The notes under the pieces are model-generated. The model did not search any database and was not told the origin of the DNA. It saw only the letters and a program-made list of their open reading frames with translations. 64,000 bases of DNA from Hymenobacter edaphi (lineage in GTDB: Bacteria > Bacteroidota > Bacteroidia > Cytophagales > Hymenobacteraceae), in the NCBI RefSeq assembly GCF_003258365.1, contig NZ_QHKM01000009.1:1-64000 (forward strand), given 5' to 3'. This document shows positions 53,637 through 61,888 of this stretch, one piece after another. Both the position numbers and the translations under genes were made by a program. Numbering within the stretch: position 1 is the first letter of the stretch; each line of letters opens with the position of its first letter.

Positions 53637-54044
53637 ATGGAAGTCTCCCCCGATGTGCACGTAGAGAGTGCGCGCCTGCAGCGGCAGATTGCGGAAGCCC
53701 TGGGGTTGCCGGCCGATCAGCTGGTGTTTGATTTCCGCCAGATCGACGGGCAGACGCGGCTGGACCTGATTACCGTCAACCCGCGCCACCAGCAGAGCTT
53801 TCTGTTTCGCTACGAGCTGGGCCACGACAAGCTGGACGCGCTGCGCAAGATGCTCGGCTACGTGCAGACCTCGCGCGACGCGGAAGCCTCTTACACCATT
53901 CAGTGGCGGGCCCGCGGCGACAAGGAGCTGCAAACCTCCTACTTCCGCGCCCACAACGCCTACGAAGCCCTCGACAAACTTTACTACGGCCGCGACCTGA
54001 ACACCATCACCGTGTTCAGCGTGGTGCTGAATCCTTCTTCGTAG
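53637..54044 (+). CDS. Hypothetical protein in the isc operon
   Basis: A 135-residue soluble protein (MEVSPDVHVESARLQRQIAEALGL). No Cys and no motif of a known Fe-S protein (not HscB, ferredoxin or IscX). The sequence suggests an alpha/beta fold (VFDFRQIDGQTRLDLITVNP, RYELGHDKLDALRKMLGYV, SYTIQWRARGDKELQTSYF). Its position between iscU and iscA, with the same type of repeat on both sides, suggests a role in cluster assembly, but this is inference only. Confidence 0.65.
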   Translation: MEVSPDVHVESARLQRQIAEALGLPADQLVFDFRQIDGQTRLDLITVNPRHQQSFLFRYELGHDKLDALRKMLGYVQTSRDAEASYTIQWRARGDKELQTSYFRAHNAYEALDKLYYGRDLNTITVFSVVLNPSS

Positions 54045-54125
54045 TTGTTTGTTATCAGCCCGGGCGTGCCGCTTCGGTGCTGACGCCTCCGCCTGACAAC
54101 CTGCAACCGACAACTGACAACCCAC
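54045..54125. repeat. CTGACAAC repeats before iscA
   Basis: Contains CTGACAACC, CCGACAAC and ACTGACAACCC just before the ATG at 54126, facing a weak TTATCAG on the left. Member of the same repeat family as upstream of iscU and the unknown gene, but its palindrome is poor. Confidence 0.6.
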
Positions 54126-54452
54126 ATGATTACCGTTTCTGACAAGGCTCAAGAGAAAGTAGCCGCCCTGCGCGCCGACGCGGGCCTGACCGACGCTTTT
54201 CGCCTGCGCGCCTCGGTGGCCGGCGGCGGCTGCTCGGGCCTGAGCTACAAGCTCGACTTCGACGACGAGGTAAAGCCCATGGACCAGGAATTTGAGGACA
54301 AGGGCGTGCGCGTGGTGGTCGACATGAAGAGCTTCCTCTACCTGGCCGGCACCGAGCTGGACTTCTCGGACGGGCTGAACGGCAAGGGCTTCTTCTTCAA
54401 CAACCCCAACGCCTCCCGCACCTGCGGCTGCGGCGAGAGTTTCTCGGTGTAG
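54126..54452 (+). CDS. iscA: A-type iron-sulfur carrier protein
   Basis: A 108-residue protein of the HesB/IscA family. The three cluster-binding cysteines are Cys36 (GGGCSGLSY), Cys100 and Cys102 (SRTCGCGESF). FDFSDGL-like segment LDFSDGLNGKGFFFNNP is typical. It delivers clusters to apoproteins. Last gene of the isc operon. ATG 54126 (MITVSDKAQEKV) follows directly on the CTGACAAC repeats. The symbol is tentative; ErpA or SufA types look similar. Confidence 0.92.
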   Translation: MITVSDKAQEKVAALRADAGLTDAFRLRASVAGGGCSGLSYKLDFDDEVKPMDQEFEDKGVRVVVDMKSFLYLAGTELDFSDGLNGKGFFFNNPNASRTCGCGESFSV

Positions 54453-54530
54453 CCCCGCTCCCACCGTGCTTCGATACCAAACCCCTTCTGCCCCGCGGCG
54501 GAAGGGGTTTTTCGTGTGCGGGCTGCGGCG

Positions 54531-54820
54531 TGCGTGACAACGCCCGGTTCGGACTACAACGGCCGGTTGGGCCCTGCAACGGCCGGTGCGGGTGACAAGG
54601 GCCAGGCCACGGCTGACAACGCGGCGCGCACGGCCTCCAATGCAACGGGTACGGCTGACAACGCGCCGTCCACGCCTTGCAATGCGGCGGCGAAGGCTCA
54701 CCATGCCTGCGGCCCGCGGGGCAATGCGCCGGGCAGGGCTGACAACGCGGCAGGTACCGGTGACAACGCGCCGCCCACGGCTTACCAGGAGGCGCCAATA
54801 ACTGACAACGACAGGATTGG
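54531..54820. repeat. Degenerate array of 21-bp units
   Basis: The anchor pentamer (ACAAC, CCAAT, GCAAT, ACCAT or similar) occurs at 54616, 54637, 54658, 54679, 54700, 54721, 54742, 54763, 54784 and 54805, exactly 21 bp apart. The best units read CTGACAACGCGGC and the like. Before 54616 the spacing is looser (19-21 bp). No credible gene; one frame reads (ADNAPST)n. Located between iscA and the gene at 54894. Confidence 0.85.
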
Positions 54821-54893
54821 CCCCGGCCACGCGGGCTGACCATGCGTTTTGGCTACCTTCACGCCCTTTCTCACTCCCTATGCTATCCGTAGT

Positions 54894-55574
54894 ATGAAAA
54901 ACGACCTGATTGAGGCCCGCCTGCGCCGCGACGAAGCCTTGAACACCTTTCTCAGCGCTGACAAAAGTGCCTACGCCGACATCGAAGCTGACGTGGCCCC
55001 GCTGCGGCAGCAGCTCACCGGCGCGCTGACGCAGGCCCAGGCCACGGCCCAGGACGTGCTGACGGCCGACAACGACGGCAACTCCGGCCGCAAAAAAGGC
55101 CAACGCAACCAGCTGACGCAGCTGCTGCGCCGCCTCATCGTGGGGCTGCAGGCCGTGGCTACCAGCACCAACGATGCCCGCCTGCTGGCCCTGTCGGGGC
55201 AGGTGAGCCGCCTCTCGCGCCTGCCCGAAACGGCCTTTATCGACGAAGCCCGCCGCCTGCTGAGCCTGGCTCCCGAGCGCAGCGAAGCCCTGACCAAGCG
55301 CCGCTTCACCCCCGAGCACTACCGCGAAGCCACCGCGCTGACCGCCGAGCTGCGCCGCAGCATCAACGACGGCCGCCTGAACGACGCGGAGGGCAGCACC
55401 GGCCGTCAGAGCCTGGAGCGCCTTATCAAGCAGAACGCCCGCGCCATCGAGCAGCTGCGCACCTACTTCCGCGTGTACGAGCTGGACGAGCCCGACCTGT
55501 GGGCCCGCTTCGAAGCGGCAGCGCGCGTGGTGAACCGCGGCGGCAACCCCGGCAGCGCCGCCGACGCGAAGTAG
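54894..55574 (+). CDS. Hypothetical helical protein
   Basis: A 226-residue soluble protein, nearly all helical and highly charged (MKNDLIEARLRRDEALNTFL, ALTQAQATAQDVLTADNDG, RQLIRR-type helices such as NQLTQLLRRLIVGLQAVAT). No signal peptide and no known motif. It could be a coiled-coil or bundle protein. I do not recognise a family. Start at ATG 54894 since translation from upstream codons would give an unlikely tail. Ends at a very strong terminator. Confidence 0.6.
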   Translation: MKNDLIEARLRRDEALNTFLSADKSAYADIEADVAPLRQQLTGALTQAQATAQDVLTADNDGNSGRKKGQRNQLTQLLRRLIVGLQAVATSTNDARLLALSGQVSRLSRLPETAFIDEARRLLSLAPERSEALTKRRFTPEHYREATALTAELRRSINDGRLNDAEGSTGRQSLERLIKQNARAIEQLRTYFRVYELDEPDLWARFEAAARVVNRGGNPGSAADAK

Positions 55575-55581
55575 CCCGTTG

Positions 55582-55642
55582 CCCCTTCAGCAGCACAAAG
55601 CCCCGCCGGCAGTACCGGCGGGGCTTTGTGCTGCTGAAGGGG
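55582..55642. terminator. Very long perfect bidirectional terminator
   Basis: 28-bp perfect stem (55582-55609 with 55615-55642), 5-nt loop. Between two convergent genes. T-runs are short, so the stem itself is the notable feature. Confidence 0.8.
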
Positions 55643-55657
55643 TAGCAGAGGCGGGCC

Positions 55658-56350
55658 TCACTCGCCGGGGGCGTATTTCAGGAAGGTGCGCGTGGCGCGC
55701 AGCGTGCCCGTGCGTAGCTCCAGGGTGTGGTTGCCGTTGCGCAGGCGGCGCACATCGATGCGCTGCCCGGCCACGAGGCGGCCGGTGAGGACGGTGCGGC
55801 CGGCCGCATCCGTGATGCGGTAGTCGCCGCTGGCCGGGCCGCAGCTCAGCCAATCGGTGGCGGGGTTGGGGCTGGGCTGCCAGGCGCTGTTGTCGGGGGT
55901 GTAGGTGAGTACCGCCGAGGTGCCGCTGCCCCCCGCCACGGGCTGCCGCAGGCGGTAGTACACCGTGCTGGCCCCGGCCCCGGCATCGAGGAAGCGGTAC
56001 CCGGCCGCTTCGGCCGCCAGCACCACTCCTACCGAGCGAAACGTCACCCCATCGGAGGAGCGTTCCACCTCGAAGCGCAGGGGCGTTTTGGCAGTCGGCG
56101 CGGTCCACGTCAGCACCACGCCCTGGGGCGTAGCTGCGGCGGCCAGGCCTACCGCCGCTACCGGGCTGGCCGTGCGGGCGGCACCGGGCGCGGCAGTAGG
56201 CGCGGTACCGGCGGGTGGGTTGTTGGCCGCCACGTCGCGCAGCGCCGGCTGCTGGGCCAAGCCGAGAAAGGGCACAAACCACAGGGCCCAGAGGCCCCGC
56301 GCCGCGCCCCGGAGGGCCAGGCTGCGGCTATGGGTAAGCAAGGGGTGCAT
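55658..56350 (-). CDS. Small T9SS cargo protein
   Basis: A 230-residue exported protein. Signal peptide to about 33 (ending GLAQQ). One fibronectin-III-like domain (VVLTWTAPTAKTPLRFEVERS, then STVYYRLRQPVA) of the type often placed before a sorting signal. The last about 75 residues (WQPSPNPATDWLSCG ... GNHTLELRTG ... RTFLKYAPGE) are a type A T9SS sorting domain. No catalytic domain, so it is close to a sorting domain with a minimal passenger. An AT-rich tract lies upstream (56400-56450). Confidence 0.82.
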   Translation of the reverse strand: MHPLLTHSRSLALRGAARGLWALWFVPFLGLAQQPALRDVAANNPPAGTAPTAAPGAARTASPVAAVGLAAAATPQGVVLTWTAPTAKTPLRFEVERSSDGVTFRSVGVVLAAEAAGYRFLDAGAGASTVYYRLRQPVAGGSGTSAVLTYTPDNSAWQPSPNPATDWLSCGPASGDYRITDAAGRTVLTGRLVAGQRIDVRRLRNGNHTLELRTGTLRATRTFLKYAPGE

Positions 56351-56457
56351 GGCTAAGGCAGTAAGAAGGAGTAGCAGATCAAGAGCATCAAGCAGGAAGG
56401 CAATATACTATTTATTATATCTTTATTTATATAAAAATCTGCTTTAGATACAAAAAA

Positions 56458-56485
56458 CGGCCACTGCCCTGGGGCAGTGGCCGTC
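56458..56485 (-). terminator. Terminator of the 903-aa cargo gene
   Basis: Perfect 13-bp stem (56458-56470 with 56473-56485), 2-nt loop, with an A-run on the left that is a T-run in the leftward transcript. Confidence 0.85.
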
Positions 56486-56511
56486 GCAACGGGCCGGGGC
56501 GGTAGTCGCGG

Positions 56512-59223
56512 CTAGTTGGTTTTGATCAGAGAGCGAATCACGCGCTGGGTGCCGCTGCGTACCTCCAGCTGGTAGCTGCCGGCGGGCAGCGTGCGCAGGT
56601 CGAGGGTGGTCTGGCCGAGGGCTTTGCCCTGGCGCAGGGGCTGGCCCAGCAGGCTCAGCACCCGCCACTGCACCGGGCCTTCGCCCAGCTGCAGGTGCAG
56701 CTCGTGCTGCACCGGGTTGGGGTAAGCGGCTACCAGCAGTTCGCTGGTGCCGCCCAGCACCACGATGCGCGAGTCGGAGGCCGTGCCGTCGCGGTCGACC
56801 TGGTGCAGGCGGTAGTACACCGGGCCGGCCGCACCCTTGTCCAGGAAGCTGTAGCTGCTGGCCCGGGTGCTGGTGCCCTGCGCCTGCACCCGGCCCACCG
56901 CGCGGAACTCGCGCCCGTCCAGGCTGCGCTGCACTTCGAAGTACGCGCTGTTCTTCTCCTGCGCCGTGGTCCAGCGCAGCAGGGCATCGGCGCCGCGACG
57001 CTCGGCCGTAAAGCTGCTCAGCTCCACCGGCAGCGGGTTGTTGCCGGGCGCATTGTCGAAGCTGGTGGTAGCCAGCGCGAAGTCGCCCAGCGAGGTCAGG
57101 CCGGCGTTGCTGGTGATGGTGCCCGACAGGAAGGTGGTACCGTCGGCCTGCGGGGGCGTCACGGTGCCGCCGAGGTTCAGCCAGCTGCCGTTGACGCCCT
57201 GGGCCACGCGCAGCGTGCTGGGGGCGTCCACTTGGTCGATGGCGACAAAGCCCATGGCGACCTGGCCGTTGGTAAAGGCGACGCTGTTGTACAGGTTGTA
57301 GTAGCGCACGCCCGATACGCGCTTCAAATCGTTCGGCGCCAGGGTGTAGGCCGGGGCGTAGCTCTTGTAGGGCGTCACGAAATAGGTACCGCCCGTCGTG
57401 CCCGTCTGGGTCAGGCCGATGCTGATCGGGCCGTAGCCGGCGGCAACGCCCACGGGGAAGAACAGCCCCGTGCTGGTGGAGAGGGCGTAGGTGCCGGCCC
57501 CGGGCGAATTGCGCATCATCGGGCCTTCCACGTAGCTGTCGTTATCGGCGCCGGTTATCGGGGCGGTGGTCGGCAGGCTCAGGTAATTGCTGGAAGAGGT
57601 GATGAGGTGGCCGCTCTGCGCCCCGAAGGTCAGCGCTTTGGGCACATCCAGGATTTTTTGCAGCTCTACGCCCTGCGGGTTGTTCAGCACCAGCGTGGTG
57701 TTGACGCCGAGCGAGAGGGTGCTGATGCCTTTGATGAACTGCTTGCCGCCGGTGCCGTTCAGGGTGAGGCTGGCGGCCGAGGCCGGATCGAAGTACAGGC
57801 CGGCGCCGTACTGGGTGGCGCCGTTTACTTCGATGTTGCCCCCGACGCTAACGCCGCCGGTGTTGTTCAGGCTCACGTTTACCGACGTAGCCGGGCTGGC
57901 GGGCGGGTAGTTTACCGTCAGGCTGTTCAGCACGGTGGTAGCAAAGGCCCCCGTGGTGGAGTAGCTGGCCTGAAAGTCCCAGTTGGGATACGTGCGGGCC
58001 GCGGCCGAAATGGTGCCGCCGAGGTAGCGGTAGGTGCTGCCGCTCAGGAACGAAGTGACGGCCGTGGCGCCGTTGCCGAACGGGTCCAGACCGCTGCTCT
58101 GAATAAACGTGGCGCCGGCTTCGAACACGACCGAGCCGGCCCCGGCCTTGCCGGATGCTTCGTTGACGTTGTTGTTGCCCGTCAGCGTTTCGGTACCCGT
58201 CGTGCCGAAGGGGTGGCCCACTACTTCGGTCGAGTTGAAGACGGAGCCGCTCTTGAAGCGCAGAGCCCCGGCATCGGCGGCCACGAGACGCTGCGGAATG
58301 TTGAGGCTGGTGCCGAGTACGTTCTGGATGGTACCGCTGAGGCTGGCCGTGGTGCCGGTGGGCATGGCCAGGACGATGTAGCGGTTGTCGGTATTCGAGC
58401 CGGTGGTCATGGTCAGCGTCGCGCCGGCTTCTTCCACGAAGTCGTCGCCCGTGGTGGTGGCGTTGCCGATCTGCAGCGTGCCGGCGGTGTTGGCCGTGCT
58501 GGGCGCGTAGAACGAGGCGCTAACGTTGTTGACCAGGTAGAGCTGACCGAAAATCTGCTCCTGCGTTTGGTTGCCGCCGAAGCCGCGGGAAATCTGCACG
58601 GCCGGATTGGCCGTGGTAGCTCCGTTGAAGACCAGGACGTGGTTGGCGTTGGCCCCGTTGGTGTTGGACAGCGTGCGCGCCGGCGTCCAGTTGGAAGCGG
58701 TACCAAAGTCCTGGGCGATGGTCGCGTTGGTGTTGTTCCAGGTGTAGGTGGGCAGGGCCAGGAAGGCCACCGTGGCCGGGTTGGTCAGCAGGTAGTCGGT
58801 GCCCCCGGCATCCTGGTTGTAGGCGTACACGTCCACCACGTAGTTGGAGCCGGCAGCCAGACCGGTGACGGTGATTTTATTGAACACCGCAGCCGTGGGC
58901 GGCACGTCGGCATACACCACGTAGTTACCGGCACCGGTGGTGCGGTTGGTACCGGTGTTGTTGCCGTAGGCCAGGTTGGGAGTGTAAACAACCCCGTCGG
59001 TCGGGGCTACGCGCGTGGCGGCGGCCAGGCGCACAATCACCAGATAACGCCCTCCGTCGCCCGCGGTCAGCTTCAGCGCGGCCGACGGCGTGTTGGCCGT
59101 GGCGCCGCTGGCCGGGTGGTAGCCTACGACCGGCTGGACGGTAGGCTCCGTTGCCGCCTGAGCCGCATAGCCAAGCCCCATTCCTAGCGTAACCAGGAAG
59201 AGCTTCGTAAAATTGTTGATCAT
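56512..59223 (-). CDS. Large T9SS cargo protein
   Basis: A 903-residue exported protein with signal peptide MINNFTKLFLVTLGMGLGYA. Residues about 180-650 are low-complexity beta repeats (YTWNNTNATIAQDFGTASNW, GGNQTQEQIFGQLYLVNNV, SGTIQNVLGTS, LTVNYPPASPATSVNVSL) like those of autotransporter-type beta-helices. Then comes a domain with LPVELSSFTAERRGADALLRW and YYRLHQVDRDGTASDSR, a fibronectin-III-like module. The end (AAYPNPVQHELHLQLG ... LPAGSYQLEVRSG) is a type A sorting signal. The fibronectin segment is almost identical in DNA to that of the next gene (59486). Confidence 0.85.
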   Translation of the reverse strand: MINNFTKLFLVTLGMGLGYAAQAATEPTVQPVVGYHPASGATANTPSAALKLTAGDGGRYLVIVRLAAATRVAPTDGVVYTPNLAYGNNTGTNRTTGAGNYVVYADVPPTAAVFNKITVTGLAAGSNYVVDVYAYNQDAGGTDYLLTNPATVAFLALPTYTWNNTNATIAQDFGTASNWTPARTLSNTNGANANHVLVFNGATTANPAVQISRGFGGNQTQEQIFGQLYLVNNVSASFYAPSTANTAGTLQIGNATTTGDDFVEEAGATLTMTTGSNTDNRYIVLAMPTGTTASLSGTIQNVLGTSLNIPQRLVAADAGALRFKSGSVFNSTEVVGHPFGTTGTETLTGNNNVNEASGKAGAGSVVFEAGATFIQSSGLDPFGNGATAVTSFLSGSTYRYLGGTISAAARTYPNWDFQASYSTTGAFATTVLNSLTVNYPPASPATSVNVSLNNTGGVSVGGNIEVNGATQYGAGLYFDPASAASLTLNGTGGKQFIKGISTLSLGVNTTLVLNNPQGVELQKILDVPKALTFGAQSGHLITSSSNYLSLPTTAPITGADNDSYVEGPMMRNSPGAGTYALSTSTGLFFPVGVAAGYGPISIGLTQTGTTGGTYFVTPYKSYAPAYTLAPNDLKRVSGVRYYNLYNSVAFTNGQVAMGFVAIDQVDAPSTLRVAQGVNGSWLNLGGTVTPPQADGTTFLSGTITSNAGLTSLGDFALATTSFDNAPGNNPLPVELSSFTAERRGADALLRWTTAQEKNSAYFEVQRSLDGREFRAVGRVQAQGTSTRASSYSFLDKGAAGPVYYRLHQVDRDGTASDSRIVVLGGTSELLVAAYPNPVQHELHLQLGEGPVQWRVLSLLGQPLRQGKALGQTTLDLRTLPAGSYQLEVRSGTQRVIRSLIKTN
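56749..57040 (-). repeat. Near-identical 292-bp copy shared with 59720-60011
   Basis: The fibronectin-III-like part of the 903-aa gene differs from that of the 740-aa gene at only a handful of positions over 292 bp, while the flanking sequence is quite different. Confidence 0.85.
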
Positions 59224-59428
59224 GCAAATGGAGTTGGAATGGAAAAACGCGCAAAAGTGGGCGAGCTACGCGTCTAGTCTCATTGCCATCGACAAGACAC
59301 AGTTCGTCACACAACCCGAAATTATATTATTTTTTTAATAATTGTGTGTATACACCAGACAAATATTTCCAGAATCGGTAAAAATCAGGCTTTTGTTTCC
59401 CATTCAGGGACATTGTCGTATTGCACTG

Positions 59429-59466
59429 AAAAAAGGCCCCCGGCTCCAACTGAGCCGAGGGCCTTT
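59429..59466 (-). terminator. Terminator of the 740-aa cargo gene
   Basis: AAAGGCCC-C-CGGCTC pairs with GAGCCG-A-GGGCCTTT around a 5-nt loop, with an A-run on the left that is a T-run in the leftward transcript. Confidence 0.85.
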
Positions 59467-59485
59467 GACAAAGGTAAGCCGAATG

Positions 59486-61708
59486 CTACTGCCTTACAAA
59501 GCGCAGTAGGTGCCGGCCGTTGCCGCCGGTAGTCAGCTCCAGCAGATACACGCCGGGGTTCAGGCTGCTCACCGGCACCCGGTCGGGCTGGCCAGTGCCG
59601 CGCAGCAGCGGTGGGCCCACCGGGCTCAGCACCCGCCAGGCCCGCACCGGTGCCGAGGTGCTCACGCGCAGCAGGTCGGTGGCCGGATTCGGGAAGGCGG
59701 TGGCGGTGAAGGCCATCGTGCCGCCCAGCACCACAATGCGCGAGTCGGAGGCCGTGCCGTCGCGGTCGACCTGGTGCAGGCGGTAGTACACCGGGCCGGC
59801 CGCACCCTTGTCCAGGAAGCTGTAGCTGCTGGCCCGGGTGCTGGTGCCCTGCGCCTGCACCCGGGCCAATGCGCGGAACTCGCGCCCGTCCAGGCTGCGC
59901 TGCACCTCAAAGTACGCGCTGTTCTTCTCCTGCGCCGTGGTCCAGCGCAGCAGGGCATCGGCGCCGCGACGCTCGGCCGTGAAGCTGCTCAGCTCCACCG
60001 GCAGCGGGTTGGCAGAGAGGTCGGCCGTGCTGGTGGCCAGCACAAACTCCGTCAGGGCTGTAAAGGCCGTGGTGGAGGTAATGGTGCCCGTTGGCACGGC
60101 CGTGACGGTGCCGCCGAGGTTGTTCCAGGCGCTGCCCACGCGCTGGGCCACCCGCAGCGTGCTGGCATTGTCCGCCTGGTCGTCGGAGCCGAAGCTGAGG
60201 GTAATGGCGCCGTTGGTAAACGTGGTGCCGGCGCTGCTCAGGGTGAAGTACCGCAGGCCCGACACGCGCTGAATGCCCGTCCCCGGCGCCAGATTGGCAG
60301 CTCGTCCTTCCGTCTGCACGGCGGTATAGGAGCCGGCAGTGCTGCTCTGCGTGGCCGTCAGCGTCACGGGCCGGTACACGTTGGTGGTGCCGTTGCGCAG
60401 CGCGCCGATTGGGAAAGTAAAGGTTTTGGCGCCGGTGGCGGAAGTCGTAATGTTCAGCGGCCCGTTGACGAAGCTGGTGGCGCTGCCGCCGCTGATGAAG
60501 CTGGCTGAGTTGGCTTGGTTGGCAATGGCAATGGTTAATGGGCTGCTAACGGACGTGTTCAGCAAGCCATTGGTCAGCACCAGTCCTTCGAAGGTCAGCG
60601 GCTTTTGCAGCGTGACGCCGCCGGGGTTGTCGATGGCCAGCCGCACGGTGGTAGGCGAAATGCTGAAGGTGCCGTCGCCCTGAATGTGTTGGATTGTTGC
60701 TCCGTTCAAGGTCAGGTTCACGTCGGAGCCGGGATTGAGCTGCAGCGTCCCGCCGTCGACGATGATATTGCCCCCCACCGCAATGCCCGTCGTGGCACTG
60801 GTGCCGGTCAGGTTCAGGGTAAGCGTGGCCGTATTGGCCGCGGTCAGCTGCAGGTTGTTGAGGATGTTGAGCCGGGTGGTCCCGGTGTACGTGGGCAACG
60901 CGGCGGAAGTGGCAAACACCAGGTTGCCGTACGTGCGGCCCGCCAGGTTGGAGCCGCCCGGGGCGGTGCCCCCGCTGAAGGTATAGGTGCTGCCCGCCTG
61001 AAAGGCAGCCGGGCCGTACGGGTCGTCACCCGCCTGTTGAATGAAGCCAGCTCCGCTTTGAAAAACGGCCAGCCCGGTGGTCGTCCCGAAGGGCGTGTCG
61101 GTGGGGTCCAGCGTAGCGCCTTGGGTGGTGAGGGAGCCGCCCGCTTGAAAGACCACCGAGCCGGCCGCGCCCAGAAACTTATGCACGCTGGCCGCATTGG
61201 CATTACCCCCGACTCCGCTGAACACCACACTGCCCGCAATGCGAGCCGTAGCCCCGGGATTCAACGACGCCACGAAGTTGCTGGCGCTGCTCGAGCCGGT
61301 GGAACCGTTACCAACGACCGTAAGCGTGCTTCCGGCATCCACGATAAAGTCATCGTCGGCCGCGGTGGCCTGGATGGTTAGCGTGCGGGTAGTAGTCAGG
61401 TTATTGGACGTGCTGATGGAAAACGTGGCATCGGTGTTGTTGCGAAACCGAATGCGCCCGATTGTCTGCGTTGCGCCTGCATCCAGGGTTGCCGAGGGCG
61501 TGCCGCCGTTGAACTCCAGGATGTCCGTGGTGGTCGGAGTATTTCGGGGGGGCGTCCAACTGTCAGCAGCACTGAAATTGGCCCCGCTGGCCCCATTCCA
61601 AGTGTACGTCGTCTGCGCCAGGGCAGCAGAAGCCGAACAACTCAGCCATATACCGACAAGTACAGGAAGCCTACTGCTTAAGCGGGGGTAGGGTGCTAGC
61701 TTTTTCAT
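59486..61708 (-). CDS. Large T9SS cargo protein
   Basis: A 740-residue exported protein (signal peptide about 1-31, ending ALAQ). The repeats YTWNGASGANFSAADSWTP, GRIRFRNNTDATFSI, GGNIIVDGGTLQLNPG suggest a parallel beta-helix of the passenger type, similar in style to its neighbours. A fibronectin-III-like module (LPVELSSFTAERRGADALLRW) precedes the type A T9SS signal (ATAFPNPATDLLRVST ... LNPGVYLLELTTG ... RHLLRFVRQ). No catalytic motif. Same direction and layout as the neighbouring cargo genes, so the group probably arose by duplication. Confidence 0.85.
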   Translation of the reverse strand: MKKLAPYPRLSSRLPVLVGIWLSCSASAALAQTTYTWNGASGANFSAADSWTPPRNTPTTTDILEFNGGTPSATLDAGATQTIGRIRFRNNTDATFSISTSNNLTTTRTLTIQATAADDDFIVDAGSTLTVVGNGSTGSSSASNFVASLNPGATARIAGSVVFSGVGGNANAASVHKFLGAAGSVVFQAGGSLTTQGATLDPTDTPFGTTTGLAVFQSGAGFIQQAGDDPYGPAAFQAGSTYTFSGGTAPGGSNLAGRTYGNLVFATSAALPTYTGTTRLNILNNLQLTAANTATLTLNLTGTSATTGIAVGGNIIVDGGTLQLNPGSDVNLTLNGATIQHIQGDGTFSISPTTVRLAIDNPGGVTLQKPLTFEGLVLTNGLLNTSVSSPLTIAIANQANSASFISGGSATSFVNGPLNITTSATGAKTFTFPIGALRNGTTNVYRPVTLTATQSSTAGSYTAVQTEGRAANLAPGTGIQRVSGLRYFTLSSAGTTFTNGAITLSFGSDDQADNASTLRVAQRVGSAWNNLGGTVTAVPTGTITSTTAFTALTEFVLATSTADLSANPLPVELSSFTAERRGADALLRWTTAQEKNSAYFEVQRSLDGREFRALARVQAQGTSTRASSYSFLDKGAAGPVYYRLHQVDRDGTASDSRIVVLGGTMAFTATAFPNPATDLLRVSTSAPVRAWRVLSPVGPPLLRGTGQPDRVPVSSLNPGVYLLELTTGGNGRHLLRFVRQ
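59720..60011 (-). repeat. Near-identical 292-bp copy shared with 56749-57040
   Basis: Second copy, same length, in the 740-aa cargo gene. The equivalent part of the third gene (about 62120-62412) is related but clearly diverged. Confidence 0.85.
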
Positions 61709-61810
61709 GTCGCAATGAGGTGTTTGTGTTGGATATTTTTTTCAATTTATATAACATTATTAACATATTAAAAACTACTCCCATTTTCCCCTCCAGGGCG
61801 TAGCTTATAC
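61709..61810. promoter_or_regulatory. AT-rich leader upstream of the 740-aa gene
   Basis: About 100 bp upstream of the leftward gene. 61729-61783 is very AT-rich in a GC-rich genome, and includes a TAGTTTTT on the minus strand (a near match to TAnnTTTG). Probably holds the promoter of the 740-aa gene. Confidence 0.4.
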
Positions 61811-61881
61811 CGAGGGCCGCTAAAATGGCAACACCCCTGCACGACGCGCGTGCAGGGGTGTTGCCATTTTAGCGGCCCTCG
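61811..61881. terminator. Very long perfect hairpin
   Basis: 33-bp perfect stem (61811-61843 with 61849-61881), 5-nt loop ACGCG. Follows the end of the leftward cargo gene. It includes AAAATGGCAACACCCC and its complement. Without a clear T-run it is unusual for a simple terminator. Confidence 0.8.
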
Positions 61882-61888
61882 AAACGAC

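Noticed and set aside
54516-54839. A 107-residue protein made of ADNAPST-like repeats
   Set aside because: Same reasoning as for the other 21-bp array; no signal peptide, no sensible fold, and looser spacing at the start would break any repeat protein.
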